Source: Acanthaster planci (lineage: Eukaryota > Echinodermata > Asteroidea > Valvatida > Acanthasteridae). From it: a DNA stretch of 39,527 bases. The first letter of the stretch is position 1, and each line of letters begins with the position of its first letter. The notes beneath the pieces are model-generated. The model ran no database searches and was not told the DNA's origin. It saw only the letters and a program-made list of their open reading frames with translations. Where the stretch lies: NCBI RefSeq assembly GCF_001949145.1, contig NW_019091364.1:2231036-2270562 (forward strand), written 5' to 3'. Of this stretch, positions 9,901-31,654 are shown piece by piece. Position numbers and translations under genes: made by a program.

Positions 9901-10756
9901 GTAACTGGCTCCTCACTGATAGATCGGGATGCATAGCACCCTCTTTGGTTAGTGCAGTGCTATTATCCTGACATTTTGGCTCGGTTCCCATTGACAGGTC
10001 AAGATCACCATCTCAGCCCAGGACATCGAAACGCCCAAGCTGCCCCTCCCGCCCTGGGTCATTCCCGTCAGCATCTCTGTGGGTATCTTCCTGCTGATCC
10101 TGATAGTGACTGGCATGGCTTGGGTGAGCCCTTTTGCAGATGGTATCTTCTAATCCTATTTGCTCCGTGCATGGCCCGTTGAGGGCAGCACATAATTACT
10201 TCTGTGACCATGCAATCAGAGAGTGAAAGCAAACTGCGGACAGGGTCCTCTTCAGTTTCAGTAGAATTTTTCAAAAGACCAAGGTCACTAGGATGTAAAG
10301 TGACCTCAAGTTTTGGGGACCCAGAAGTTGGCTTGAGAACTCTCAGTCTGATAACCATTATCGTGAATGTTCCAGATTTTTTACTGAAACATGACAGGCT
10401 GGACTCGACCTTGTCCAATCTTGAGATTCATCAATCAGAAGGCATGCCACTTGTCAACTCCTTCATAAATTCATCAACTCCACTTGCTCTTGACATTGCA
10501 AATTTGAATTTGAGGTCGACTTATCAAATGCTCACCCAGTCCAACTTCCTGATGAATTTCGCTCATCGGCTCCCCAATTGCTCTCTCTTTCTCTCAAAAT
10601 CATGCACAGGGGGGGTTCTTTCAACGGAAGAAAGCCGAGAAGCTGAAACAGATGAGGCAGAGCCTAATTCAGGCCGACCAACAAGAGGAGGAGCTTCTCC
10701 AGCCAGAAGGCGAGGCCAAGGGCTACCCGGATAAGAGTGAAGCCAGATACAGCTGA
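846..10756 (+). CDS. Integrin alpha subunit, C-terminal 707 residues (partial gene, 15 exons)
   Basis: This gene encodes the alpha chain of an alpha/beta integrin, a plasma-membrane receptor linking extracellular matrix to the cytoskeleton. Exons: 846-976, 1388-1539, 1668-1822, 2387-2506, 3237-3319, 3565-3709, 4277-4381, 5071-5234, 6060-6369, 6770-6877, 7707-7865, 8148-8261, 9279-9383, 9998-10123, 10610-10756. All introns are GT-AG and the phases join to 708 codons including the stop. Visible in order: the last FG-GAP repeat with a DLDGNSYPD calcium loop, thigh and calf domains (FARDCGLDDIC, CSIGNPL), an REKR proprotein-convertase site (about residues 534-537), one membrane span (about 637-659), and a GFFxR juxtamembrane motif. 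GDWLIFI and RLWKYSFL resemble laminin-binding alpha subunits (alpha3/6/7, insect PS1) more than RGD-binding ones. That subtype is an inference. The signal peptide and most of the propeller lie upstream of the window. Confidence 0.93.
1388..1539 (+). CDS. Integrin alpha exon: start of thigh domain
   Basis: The split Arg codon continues into TKPVIYMQAQM, corresponding to the RSRPVI segment that opens the thigh domain in alpha chains. The Cys residues in PITCTVSFCM sit where the first thigh disulfides are expected. Donor caag|gtgagg. Confidence 0.88.
1668..1822 (+). CDS. Integrin alpha exon: thigh domain, part 2
   Basis: It encodes a thigh-domain segment beginning DVVYTLEAD, a typical beta-strand of this immunoglobulin-like fold, and ending CLNHTLTVK with an N-H-T glycosylation sequon. 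Acceptor tttgtag, donor aag|gtaatg. Confidence 0.88.
2080..2290 (+). repeat. tRNA-derived SINE remnant in integrin intron 3
   Basis: A good pol III B-box match (GGTTCGAATCC, near 2106) lies within intron sequence, but no convincing A box or cloverleaf accompanies it. The best reading is a decayed tRNA-derived SINE. The limits are approximate. Confidence 0.4.
2387..2506 (+). CDS. Integrin alpha exon: thigh domain, part 3
   Basis: Forty in-frame codons encode SFVQDFLNPITVQLSYRL, matching the 'D...PI.I...Y' strand of the thigh domain, then a Ser/Pro-rich loop (LAPVLSPSSSSG). Acceptor tttcag, donor gag|gtagga. Confidence 0.88.
2721..2790 (+). repeat. tRNA-Thr-like sequence, probable SINE head or tRNA pseudogene
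   Basis: The stretch has a good A box and D arm (GCTCAGTTGGTAGAGC), a 7-base loop that would give anticodon GGT, and a B-box-like GGTTCAAATC. The T-stem mispairs and the acceptor stem does not close, so a functional tRNA is unlikely. It lies inside integrin intron 4. Confidence 0.4.
3237..3319 (+). CDS. Integrin alpha exon: thigh/calf-1 border (conserved Cys pair)
   Basis: It encodes IGFARDCGLDDICEADLQFV, the strongly conserved 'DCG.D..C..DL' signature at the thigh to calf-1 junction (genu) of alpha chains. Acceptor cacag, donor ttgag|gttagt. Confidence 0.93.
3565..3709 (+). CDS. Integrin alpha exon: calf-1 domain, part 1
   Basis: It encodes the first strands of calf-1. IANVGEEAHRARLVITHP corresponds to the 'N.GE.AYEA.L....P' segment of other alpha chains. 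Acceptor atttcag, donor gca|gtaagg. Confidence 0.9.
4277..4381 (+). CDS. Integrin alpha exon: calf-1 domain, part 2 (CSIGNPL)
   Basis: It contains VDCSIGNPLKSN, equivalent to the near-universal 'C.IGNP' motif of calf-1, with an upstream Cys (VKCEP) as the expected disulfide partner. Thirty-five codons, phase 0 at both ends. Confidence 0.92.
4665..4955 (-). repeat. tRNA-derived SINE, copy 1
   Basis: On the minus strand this reads as a tRNA-related head with B box (GGGTTCGAATCCC, near 4880), then a body with GTCCACATGTGGATTGGG and GGGTTTTCCTCCCA, then an A/T-rich tail containing ATTATTAATAA. The same head and body recur near 16930-17192 (minus) and 29096-29478 (plus). It sits in integrin intron 7 in antisense orientation. 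Confidence 0.7.
5071..5234 (+). CDS. Integrin alpha exon: calf-1/calf-2 border
   Basis: It encodes VTLQVRMDIGNLAPSQTD, LVLSTSSTELE and VTVLADVTVK. The LVLSTSS stretch resembles the laminin-binding subfamily. The split last codon (aaagg|gtcagt) joins the next exon as Gly. Confidence 0.88.
6060..6369 (+). CDS. Integrin alpha exon: calf-2 start with an unusually long insert
   Basis: It begins GAFTPEQLVYRQ, the 'G...PEQ.....' entry to calf-2, and ends NDTEIGPTFVQKLE, which aligns with the segment before 'NLGP'. Between them lies about 60 residues of hydrophilic, Pro/Asp-rich sequence (for example DQPDQDRDLEEN) with no counterpart in the vertebrate alpha chains I can recall. The exon is 310 bp, about twice its neighbours, and open throughout. 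Acceptor tgtgcag, donor gag|gtacgg. Confidence 0.85.
6770..6877 (+). CDS. Integrin alpha exon: calf-2, NLGP strand
   Basis: It encodes ISNLGPGRVPYASV and IPWRTPKGDWLIFITQVQ. The 'N.GPS......I.WP......LLYI' pattern is typical of calf-2, and GDWLIFI is closest to the GKWLLYL of alpha6-type chains. Thirty-six codons. Confidence 0.9.
7260..7377. repeat. Perfect 118-bp palindrome in integrin intron 10
   Basis: Bases 7260-7318 are exactly the reverse complement of 7319-7377 (59-bp arms, no spacer, centre GTG|CAC). A 13-bp direct repeat, ATACTGCTGTTTG, lies at 7216-7228 and 7376-7388, so the second copy overlaps the palindrome's last two bases. It may be a fold-back insertion with a target-site duplication or an assembly/library artefact. 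Confidence 0.9.
7486..7700 (+). repeat. Dispersed element with 12-bp minisatellite, copy A
   Basis: A tandem array of the 12-bp unit TCTGGTCTGGTG and variants such as TCTGGTCTTGTG spans about 7500-7650. The flank (ATGGTCTTTGACTACGCCAC) matches, in reverse complement, the flank of the array at 18410-18630. It reads as Gly-Leu-Val-Ser repeats but lies wholly within an intron. Confidence 0.8.
7707..7865 (+). CDS. Integrin alpha exon: calf-2 with heavy/light-chain cleavage site
   Basis: It encodes GRDGVEACNLESLLEEQYQG, an N-K-S glycosylation sequon, and a charged linker ending RTNQEREKRG. REKR fits the R-x-K/R-R furin-type rule and sits where post-translationally cleaved alpha chains (alpha3, 5, 6, 7, 8, V) are split into disulfide-linked heavy and light chains. 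Donor ttt|gtgagt. Confidence 0.9.
8148..8261 (+). CDS. Integrin alpha exon: calf-2, Cys-rich part of the light chain
   Basis: It encodes DCTSAECVTVQCEIEPL with three cysteines in the 'C....C....C.I..L' spacing of the light-chain start, then VHARLWKYSFLK, equivalent to 'SRLWNSTFLE' in alpha6. Thirty-eight codons. Confidence 0.92.
8690..9089. repeat. Inverted pair of about 65-bp related segments
   Basis: Segment 8690-8756 (containing CCATGAAATATGCAAAT and CTGGTTGGCAA) reappears in reverse complement at 9024-9089 with some mismatches. The 270 bp between show no clear pairing. It lies in integrin intron 12 and is probably either a small fold-back element or two solo copies of one repeat. Confidence 0.55.
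9279..9383 (+). CDS. Integrin alpha exon: distal calf-2
   Basis: It encodes SRFGLVTMKTKAVLEVKNPQ and a following acidic stretch, corresponding to the last beta-strands before the membrane. Acceptor atttcag, donor acc|gtaagt. Confidence 0.88.
9998..10123 (+). CDS. Integrin alpha exon: transmembrane helix
   Basis: It encodes VKITISAQD, then LPLPPWVIPVSISVGIFLLI and LIVTGMAW. 'PPW.I' followed by about 22 hydrophobic residues is the standard alpha-chain membrane span. The exon stops right before the GFFxR motif. Confidence 0.93.
10610..10756 (+). CDS. Integrin alpha last exon: cytoplasmic tail and stop
   Basis: The tail begins GGFFQRKKAEKLKQMRQS after the membrane Trp and ends DKSEARYS before the TGA at 10754-10756. 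The usual alpha-chain clasp is K-x-GFFKR. Here GFF and the Arg are kept, but the preceding Lys is missing and Lys is replaced by Gln. The tail is 48 residues and rich in Glu, Gln and Lys. Confidence 0.92.
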   Translation, partial: GGFFQRKKAEKLKQMRQSLIQADQQEEELLQPEGEAKGYPDKSEARYS

Positions 10757-11299
10757 AGTCGCCATGTGTGTCACCAGGATTGTTTCCTTGGGGAAGTACT
10801 TTAAACCATTAAAAGTTGAAAGGGGTCAATTTCTATTTTTTTTTTCAAGGAAGTTTGTAATTTTCATCCCTTTTTGTCTTTTTTTTCATTTCTTTCAATT
10901 TTTTCCCTCATTCAATATTATCCCACTTCTACCCTTTTGTGACGCCCATAAAATTTCCGTCAAGTACATCAGCCAAGGAGACACTGTGAACAATTTGGGC
11001 GATTGGCAGTGGAGAAATAATACCCACCAGGGGCCCAAAATGCTTTGTTATTCTCAGTGCACCCTGAGAAAGGTCGACATCTAATTCCAACCTTGACCCA
11101 ATGGTGACTCTTTATTTTCTTTTGCATATGCGTGCTTTCATTTTAAATTGTCTTCTCTCTGAATAATCTTAATATATATACAACGTATTAGGCTTGGTTG
11201 TATACATAATTTGGCTATTTAAAAATCTGCATAAATATTCATACATCTTATACAGCTATTTAAAAACAAATTTTGTTATGCAATTGAGGGCGCTCTTTA
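10757..11299 (+). other. 3' flank or 3' UTR of the integrin gene
   Basis: This noncoding stretch follows the stop codon. It is T-rich at 10835-10925. No canonical AATAAA is seen close to the stop; AATAAT-like hexamers occur near 11018 and 11162. The length of the 3' UTR is not determined. Confidence 0.45.
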
Positions 11300-12500
11300 G
11301 TGTTTTTACTTGCAAGGTTAACCCCTTGGAGGTTTCTATTTCTCCAGTCTAATTTTTGGGGAAAATTTCGAAACGGACAAAACTGCAAATATGGCATTTA
11401 AAAGCACCAGAGTACATCAAAGTCATCACAGAATACATTCCTCAATTGTTTGGTTGTTCTGGGTCGAATTTCAATTAAATTACAAGGCTAAATAAACCCT
11501 CATAGCTTTTTCTCCAATTTTGGAGGAAATTCCTTTCAATGGGACTAAAGAGTGTCAAAACACATTTCCCAGGTGTCAGAGGAAAAATCGGGGTTTGACC
11601 AACTTTGAATAAAACTGCAAGGCTAACCCCTTTGCAGTTTTGTTTCAAATTTCTGGTAAATATTAAAACTGGACTACACGGCACAGAGAGCATGTGTAAG
11701 TGCCAAGGTACATCAAATTCATTTCAAAATACATTACTCTGTTCGAGTAAAGCTCATTTTTTTTAAAACCTAATTTGAATGAAATTACAAGGCTAACCCC
11801 TTGCAGCTTTTCTCCCCAATTTTGGGGAAATTTTTTTTGAACTGACTTGAGTATATAGAAAAGCATCTAGAAGTGTCAAATTGTATCAAATTTTTCCTGC
11901 AATGCATTTTCAATTTGTTAGAGAAAACATCAGTTTTCAACCAAATTTGAATTAAATTGCAAAGCTAACCCCTTGTGGGTTTTTTGTTCAAACATCTATA
12001 CAAAATTTAAACTGGACTAAATTTCACAGAAACCATGTAGCAGTGTCAAATAGTTTTCTGAGTTGTTAGAGAGAAAAAAAATTAGTTTTGACCGAATTTT
12101 AATGAAATTACAAGGCTAACACCTTGTAGCTTTTCTCCCCAATTTTGGTGAAATTTTTTTTGAATGGCCTAAAATCCATAGATAGCATTGTCAAATACAT
12201 CAAATCCTGTCTCAAAATACATTTCAGAGTTATTAGAGAAAATGTCAATTTTTGACCAAATTTAAATTAAATTGTAAGGCTAACCCCTTGTGGTTTGAAT
12301 TTTGAGTTGAAAAATGAGAAATTTAGAAGTTGCTGGAAATTGCTCATAATATTTTTTTGAGATAAAGGAAAAGAAATGAAGGTCTAAAAACTCTCCGCCT
12401 CCTCTGAAAATGCATTTCAGGGGGATTGGAAGAAAAGTCCAATCTTGGCCAAATTTGAAATAAAACAGCAAGGCTAACCCCTTGCAGTTTTACTCGAATT
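11300..12500. repeat. Tandem array of about 165-bp monomers, probable dimeric higher order
   Basis: The core CAAGGCTAACCCCTTG and variants recurs at about 11314, 11484, 11620, 11790, 11962, 12113, 12276 and 12471 (spacings 136-195, mean about 165). Monomers alternate: those at 11484, 11790 and 12113 are followed by AGCTTTTCTCC(CC)AATTTTGG, the others by TTTGTTCAAA or similar. This implies a unit of about 320 bp. The monomers are clearly diverged, so the array is old. Confidence 0.8.
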
Positions 12501-14334
12501 ACAAGCAAAATGAAACCTGCAAAATGAATGACACTCAAAAGCAGGGACGGTAAATCATTGCAATTGAAGCCATAAAATAAACATTTATTCAGGAATGTCG
12601 TCTTGATATCACTTTCTTTTTTTACATCTTTGACTTTCGATGCACCGTTTTGCATCACACTCATCACAGTGAAATGGTTCGGCGCCTTTCCAATATGTCT
12701 GTCTTTTGGCCTGTTCTGTACCTGCATCTGTTCATGTTTCACTCCGTTACGATTTCAATGAACACTCGGCAACGTGTGCCTGTGATCACGTGGCCCACCA
12801 AAAATGTGTCTATGGAGAGGCGCCTGCATGCGTCATCGATACTGGATAATCCTTTTTTAAACCTTCGTATTATATGTTTCGACTACTTAGGATTAGTAGA
12901 AACTGTGCCAAATTATATGTATATATATGTTGTATTTCTTTCAATTTCATTTAAGAGTTAAATATACTTTCCAATGGAAAGTCATCCATTCTTTGTTTGT
13001 TATAAAAACCACAGCATGTCAACTCTTATTGAAAGCAGTGCTATTGTTAAAGATTTATAAACACAATGTACAAAATATGCACAACTTTTATAGACAGACA
13101 ATAAACCGATGCCAAGCTGCAGATCTTAAGCTAAATATGTTCCAACAATGCTTATTTCTATGTGTAGTTACCGACAATTAATGCCACACACAGCTTTGAA
13201 GTCTACTGCTGAATGGTTATGGAAGCATTTCTCGCCACATTCACCGACTTTCTGTAGCAAATACCAGTTCATGAAGGAAACTGTTTCAAAATTATGCATG
13301 GCATATTCAGTTATTTAGAAAGGGATTATTCTCAAATGAAATTGAATGCACCTGTATTAGAATGTCTCTCTGTATATACAAAATTAGATTATTACGTCAC
13401 TTTGATATTGGAAAAATCTAAAAGAACAAACAGAAATATGAATAGTAAAGTTGCATTTCAATGTGGTATTTACAATGTCCAACTTTTGTCCCCCGCTGAA
13501 CAATGAGTGAAAGTATTTCATGTGGACATCACAAGCCATTTCTGTTGTGCGACAAGTCTTTGGCGGGTTTCTTCCTTAACCACTTGCTGCTGGGTGGTTT
13601 GAAAAATGCGGCGCACAAACACGAGCCATTTTCAAGATTTTCAGTTTTCAAAATTCCTCAAAAATTCCTCATTTCCATTTAACGGACATTTACACCCACA
13701 CGAATGACTGTCTGGTGGCTACTCTAATCTGACAGACAAAATCTATTGATGCCCGAGTACTTCAGCCAGGCCTGCAGCCTTGTAAAAAAGAATACGTGTC
13801 CGGTAACGGCAGCGGCAAGTGGTTAAGGCAAAAATTGGCAAATGTATCTCAAAGTGCTACTCCGTCTTTGTGCTCATTCAGTTGGAAACTGTGTGGGCAA
13901 CTCATAATGAGAGGGTGCCGGCTGCACCCTCGCGCTGTCTTTTACAAGTTGGCTGAGCAGTGCCCGTCTGTTTCACAAATCAAAGGCAGGGCTGTTGTAA
14001 ACAGTTGCGAGATGGGAAGAAATCTACCAGAGTGCGTGGGCGTGGCATAAAGGGCAAAGGTCATTCAGACTGAGAAGTGATCACCCTGGTTGTGCTGCGA
14101 CTTGAGCCTTTCATGTTTCCACACACAGACATGGCCAAAAGTGCAGGTCAAAGGTCACAAACAACCAATGAAGTTACACAAGATTTCCAAAAGTTGAATC
14201 AACTCTAAAACCTCGCCATGCTGCACATGTGATTGAAGAGGTTTCTATGCTCACACAATACCTGTGGAAGTTGAACGTGAAAGTTCGAAGGTCATTCTGA
14301 CAGCCAACAGGATGTCACATCCGGTGTCATGCGA
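12501..14334. other. Intergenic region / MMUT 3' flank
   Basis: No gene is seen. The integrin and MMUT genes converge here. Weak AATAAA hexamers occur near 12576 and 13099 (plus), and TTTATT near 12585 could serve MMUT on the minus strand. A dispersed repeat occupies 13573-13790. Confidence 0.5.
13573..13790 (+). repeat. Dispersed repeat, copy 1 (partner at 25834-26047)
   Basis: About 215 bp matches 25834-26047 in the same orientation. Shared blocks include CTGTCTGGTGGCTACTCTAA and CAGCCAGGCCTGC. No tandem structure or clear terminal repeats are seen, so the family type is unknown. Confidence 0.75.
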
Positions 14335-29725
<15,391 letters not shown>

Positions 29726-29770
29726 CTGCTAAGTGGGAAGGGTCAAATACATATCGTCAAATACACAATT

Positions 29771-30494
29771 TTAGTGAAAATGCCTTCTATGAAATCCCCT
29801 TTGCATGTATGGATCCCTTACCCATCAATACTCTGATGTAATACTTTGGGCAGTTTCTAATTTGTAGAAGTCCGTGAAATTTTGGTTTTGATTTGCGCCA
29901 TTCATTTACTACAGTGACTAACTCCCAATCGCTGACCGATGCCAAACACAGTCAGGATCTGTTTGGTCTGGGAACCAAATTTGCAACAGCATTACGTAGA
30001 TCCCCAGAGCATGACATAACCAATGAAGGTTGATGAATGATGAACCGAAATGCATACGATGCGTGGGATCGAGTGTCAACTCGTTGCTAGACACATGGTG
30101 GTATGTGTGGAGCACACACCATTCGCTCATTCAGTCCTTATCCCACACGATGATGACGCAAACCTGTGAAAATACCGCAAAGCTGCTGTTTTTGACAAAT
30201 TCATTCCATTCACACATACACGCAAGGCTTCCTTACACAGTTAATGATAAAACAGCAGTTTGGATCACCGTCTCTTATGCTGTCTGGTTCCCAGACCAAA
30301 CAGATCCCGACTGTGTTTGGCATTGGTCAGCGATCGGGAGTTAGTCGCTGTAGTAAGAAAATGGCCCAAATCGAAACCAAAATTTCACCGACTTCTACAA
30401 ATTGGAAATCGCCCGAAGTAATACATTAGAGTATTGATGGGGCGAGTGATCCATACACGCGAAAGGGCTTTCATATAGAAGGCATTTTTGCTGA
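29771..30494. repeat. Fold-back element, about 220-bp imperfect inverted arms
   Basis: The left arm (about 29771-29995) recurs in reverse complement at about 30260-30494. For example CCATCAATACTCTGATGTAA pairs with TTACATTAGAGTATTGATGG with one difference, and GACTAACTCCCAATCGCTGA also recurs. The spacer is about 260 bp. It lies just upstream of the first confident MMUT exon, in the presumed first intron. Confidence 0.8.
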
Positions 30495-30801
30495 GTCCCC
30501 ACTTTTTGAATGGACCGCTGTGGGACCAAGCATACAGACGGAGTCCAGTAGACTGGCCCCCAGTCTGGGGCTAGTATGACCCGGAGCGAGTGTGCATAGA
30601 CCTACAGGCAATTAAGGCTAGAGGAGTGACATCCTTCACTCATGTCACTTCACAAAATACAAATGGCTAGTTTTCAATCCCATTTCTGGCAATAAACGTA
30701 TTGAAAAACCGTCCCAATGCATCATGTTACCTTACGCCAAAAGTTCAAATGTGTGGTTTTGGCAGCGGTTAAACGAAGCATTTTTGGCGAAAAACGTTAA
30801 C

Positions 30802-30873
30802 AGAACTTCGTAGATAACTGCGTTGGACCCCGTACCGTACCGACCGATCCTGCACAATTAGTCTGGCTAACAT
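30802..30873 (-). CDS. MMUT: Candidate MMUT first coding exon (mitochondrial presequence)
   Basis: An ATG at 30873 (minus) opens 24 codons reading MLARLIVQDRSVRYGVQRSY and LRSS, up to tct|gttaac. The peptide has five Arg, one Asp and no Glu, like a matrix-targeting presequence. Phase 0 fits the next exon and the total would be 756 aa against 750 in human. The donor is weak and an alternative (tcg|gtacgg) exists in the same phase. No similarity supports it, so this is an inference. Confidence 0.4.
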
Positions 30874-31654
30874 AACAGTGTTAGTGATGCCCTAGTCGCT
30901 ATGTGCCAGCAGGAGGCAGCAACCACACTCAAGTTTCCCACACTGCTCAAGACACAATGTGAAATCAATGTGGTGTGGTCAGGGGACGAGACCAACAGGA
31001 ACAACGAACGGTAGCCGTTAGAAAACATCAGTTGAAAGGTGTATTTGGAATGGATCTTGCGCCCGCCAGTGTCTGTTTCATTATATACGGGTCTGTGCAA
31101 AGTAAGGGTCATTTGCACAGACACGGGGAGAAGAAAAAAGGTCAAAAATTTTGTTCGATTCAGGGGGAAAATTCATATTCAAAATCAAGGTAGCGAAGTA
31201 AGGGAACTGTAACCTCCTCCCTGGCCCCGCCTACAAGTAGCACTACCACCTTCAAAACGGTATGTTCTACGTTTGGTGATTTGCACGTAGCGCATGCATC
31301 ATCGCATGGGACATTTGACCCTGCACTTTCGACCCATTTTTTTGGGTAAGTTCATCTCACAAGGCAGATATACTATGTTGAGAGTATTTTGATTGCGTGT
31401 TTGATTTTATATCTGTCTAATTTTATTTAGTGAACCGTAATTAGTCAGAAATTTCATCTGAAGGAAAATGCTAAGATTTTTAAAGAAAAATACTGACCAA
31501 TGGAAAGGTCGCATTACCGGCGTTTTCCAAATAAGGCTGAAAGAATGATGACGTAGCAGGAGGCGGACATATTACGCGTGCGCATTTTTACGCAATTCCC
31601 CTCACAAGCGTCACGTTGCATGAAGAAGAGCGAGGTCAGAATCCTGTAATTTTG
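30874..31654. promoter_or_regulatory. Candidate divergent promoter between MMUT and cytochrome c
   Basis: This is the only spacer between the two head-to-head genes. It has a GC box (GGCCCCGCC, about 31223), a CRE-like TGACGTAG (31549-31556), an NRF-1-like TACGCGTGCGCA (31573-31584; 11 of 12 positions of YGCGCRTGCGCR), and a CGTCA half-site (31609-31613). NRF-1 and CREB sites are known in mammalian CYCS promoters. The transcription starts are not determined. Confidence 0.4.
31590..31654 (+). other. CYCS: Possible noncoding first exon of cytochrome c
   Basis: A good donor (tttg|gtgagt, GT at 31655) lies just after the NRF-1-like and CRE-like motifs. The coding exon has its acceptor at 34438-34439 followed by 23 bases before the ATG, which requires an upstream 5' UTR exon. 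The 5' limit is a guess. Confidence 0.35.

Noticed and set aside
30867-31145. Minus-strand 92-codon open frame as the MMUT start
   Set aside because: It ends in a stop before any junction compatible with the next exon, and its sequence does not look like a presequence followed by MMUT.
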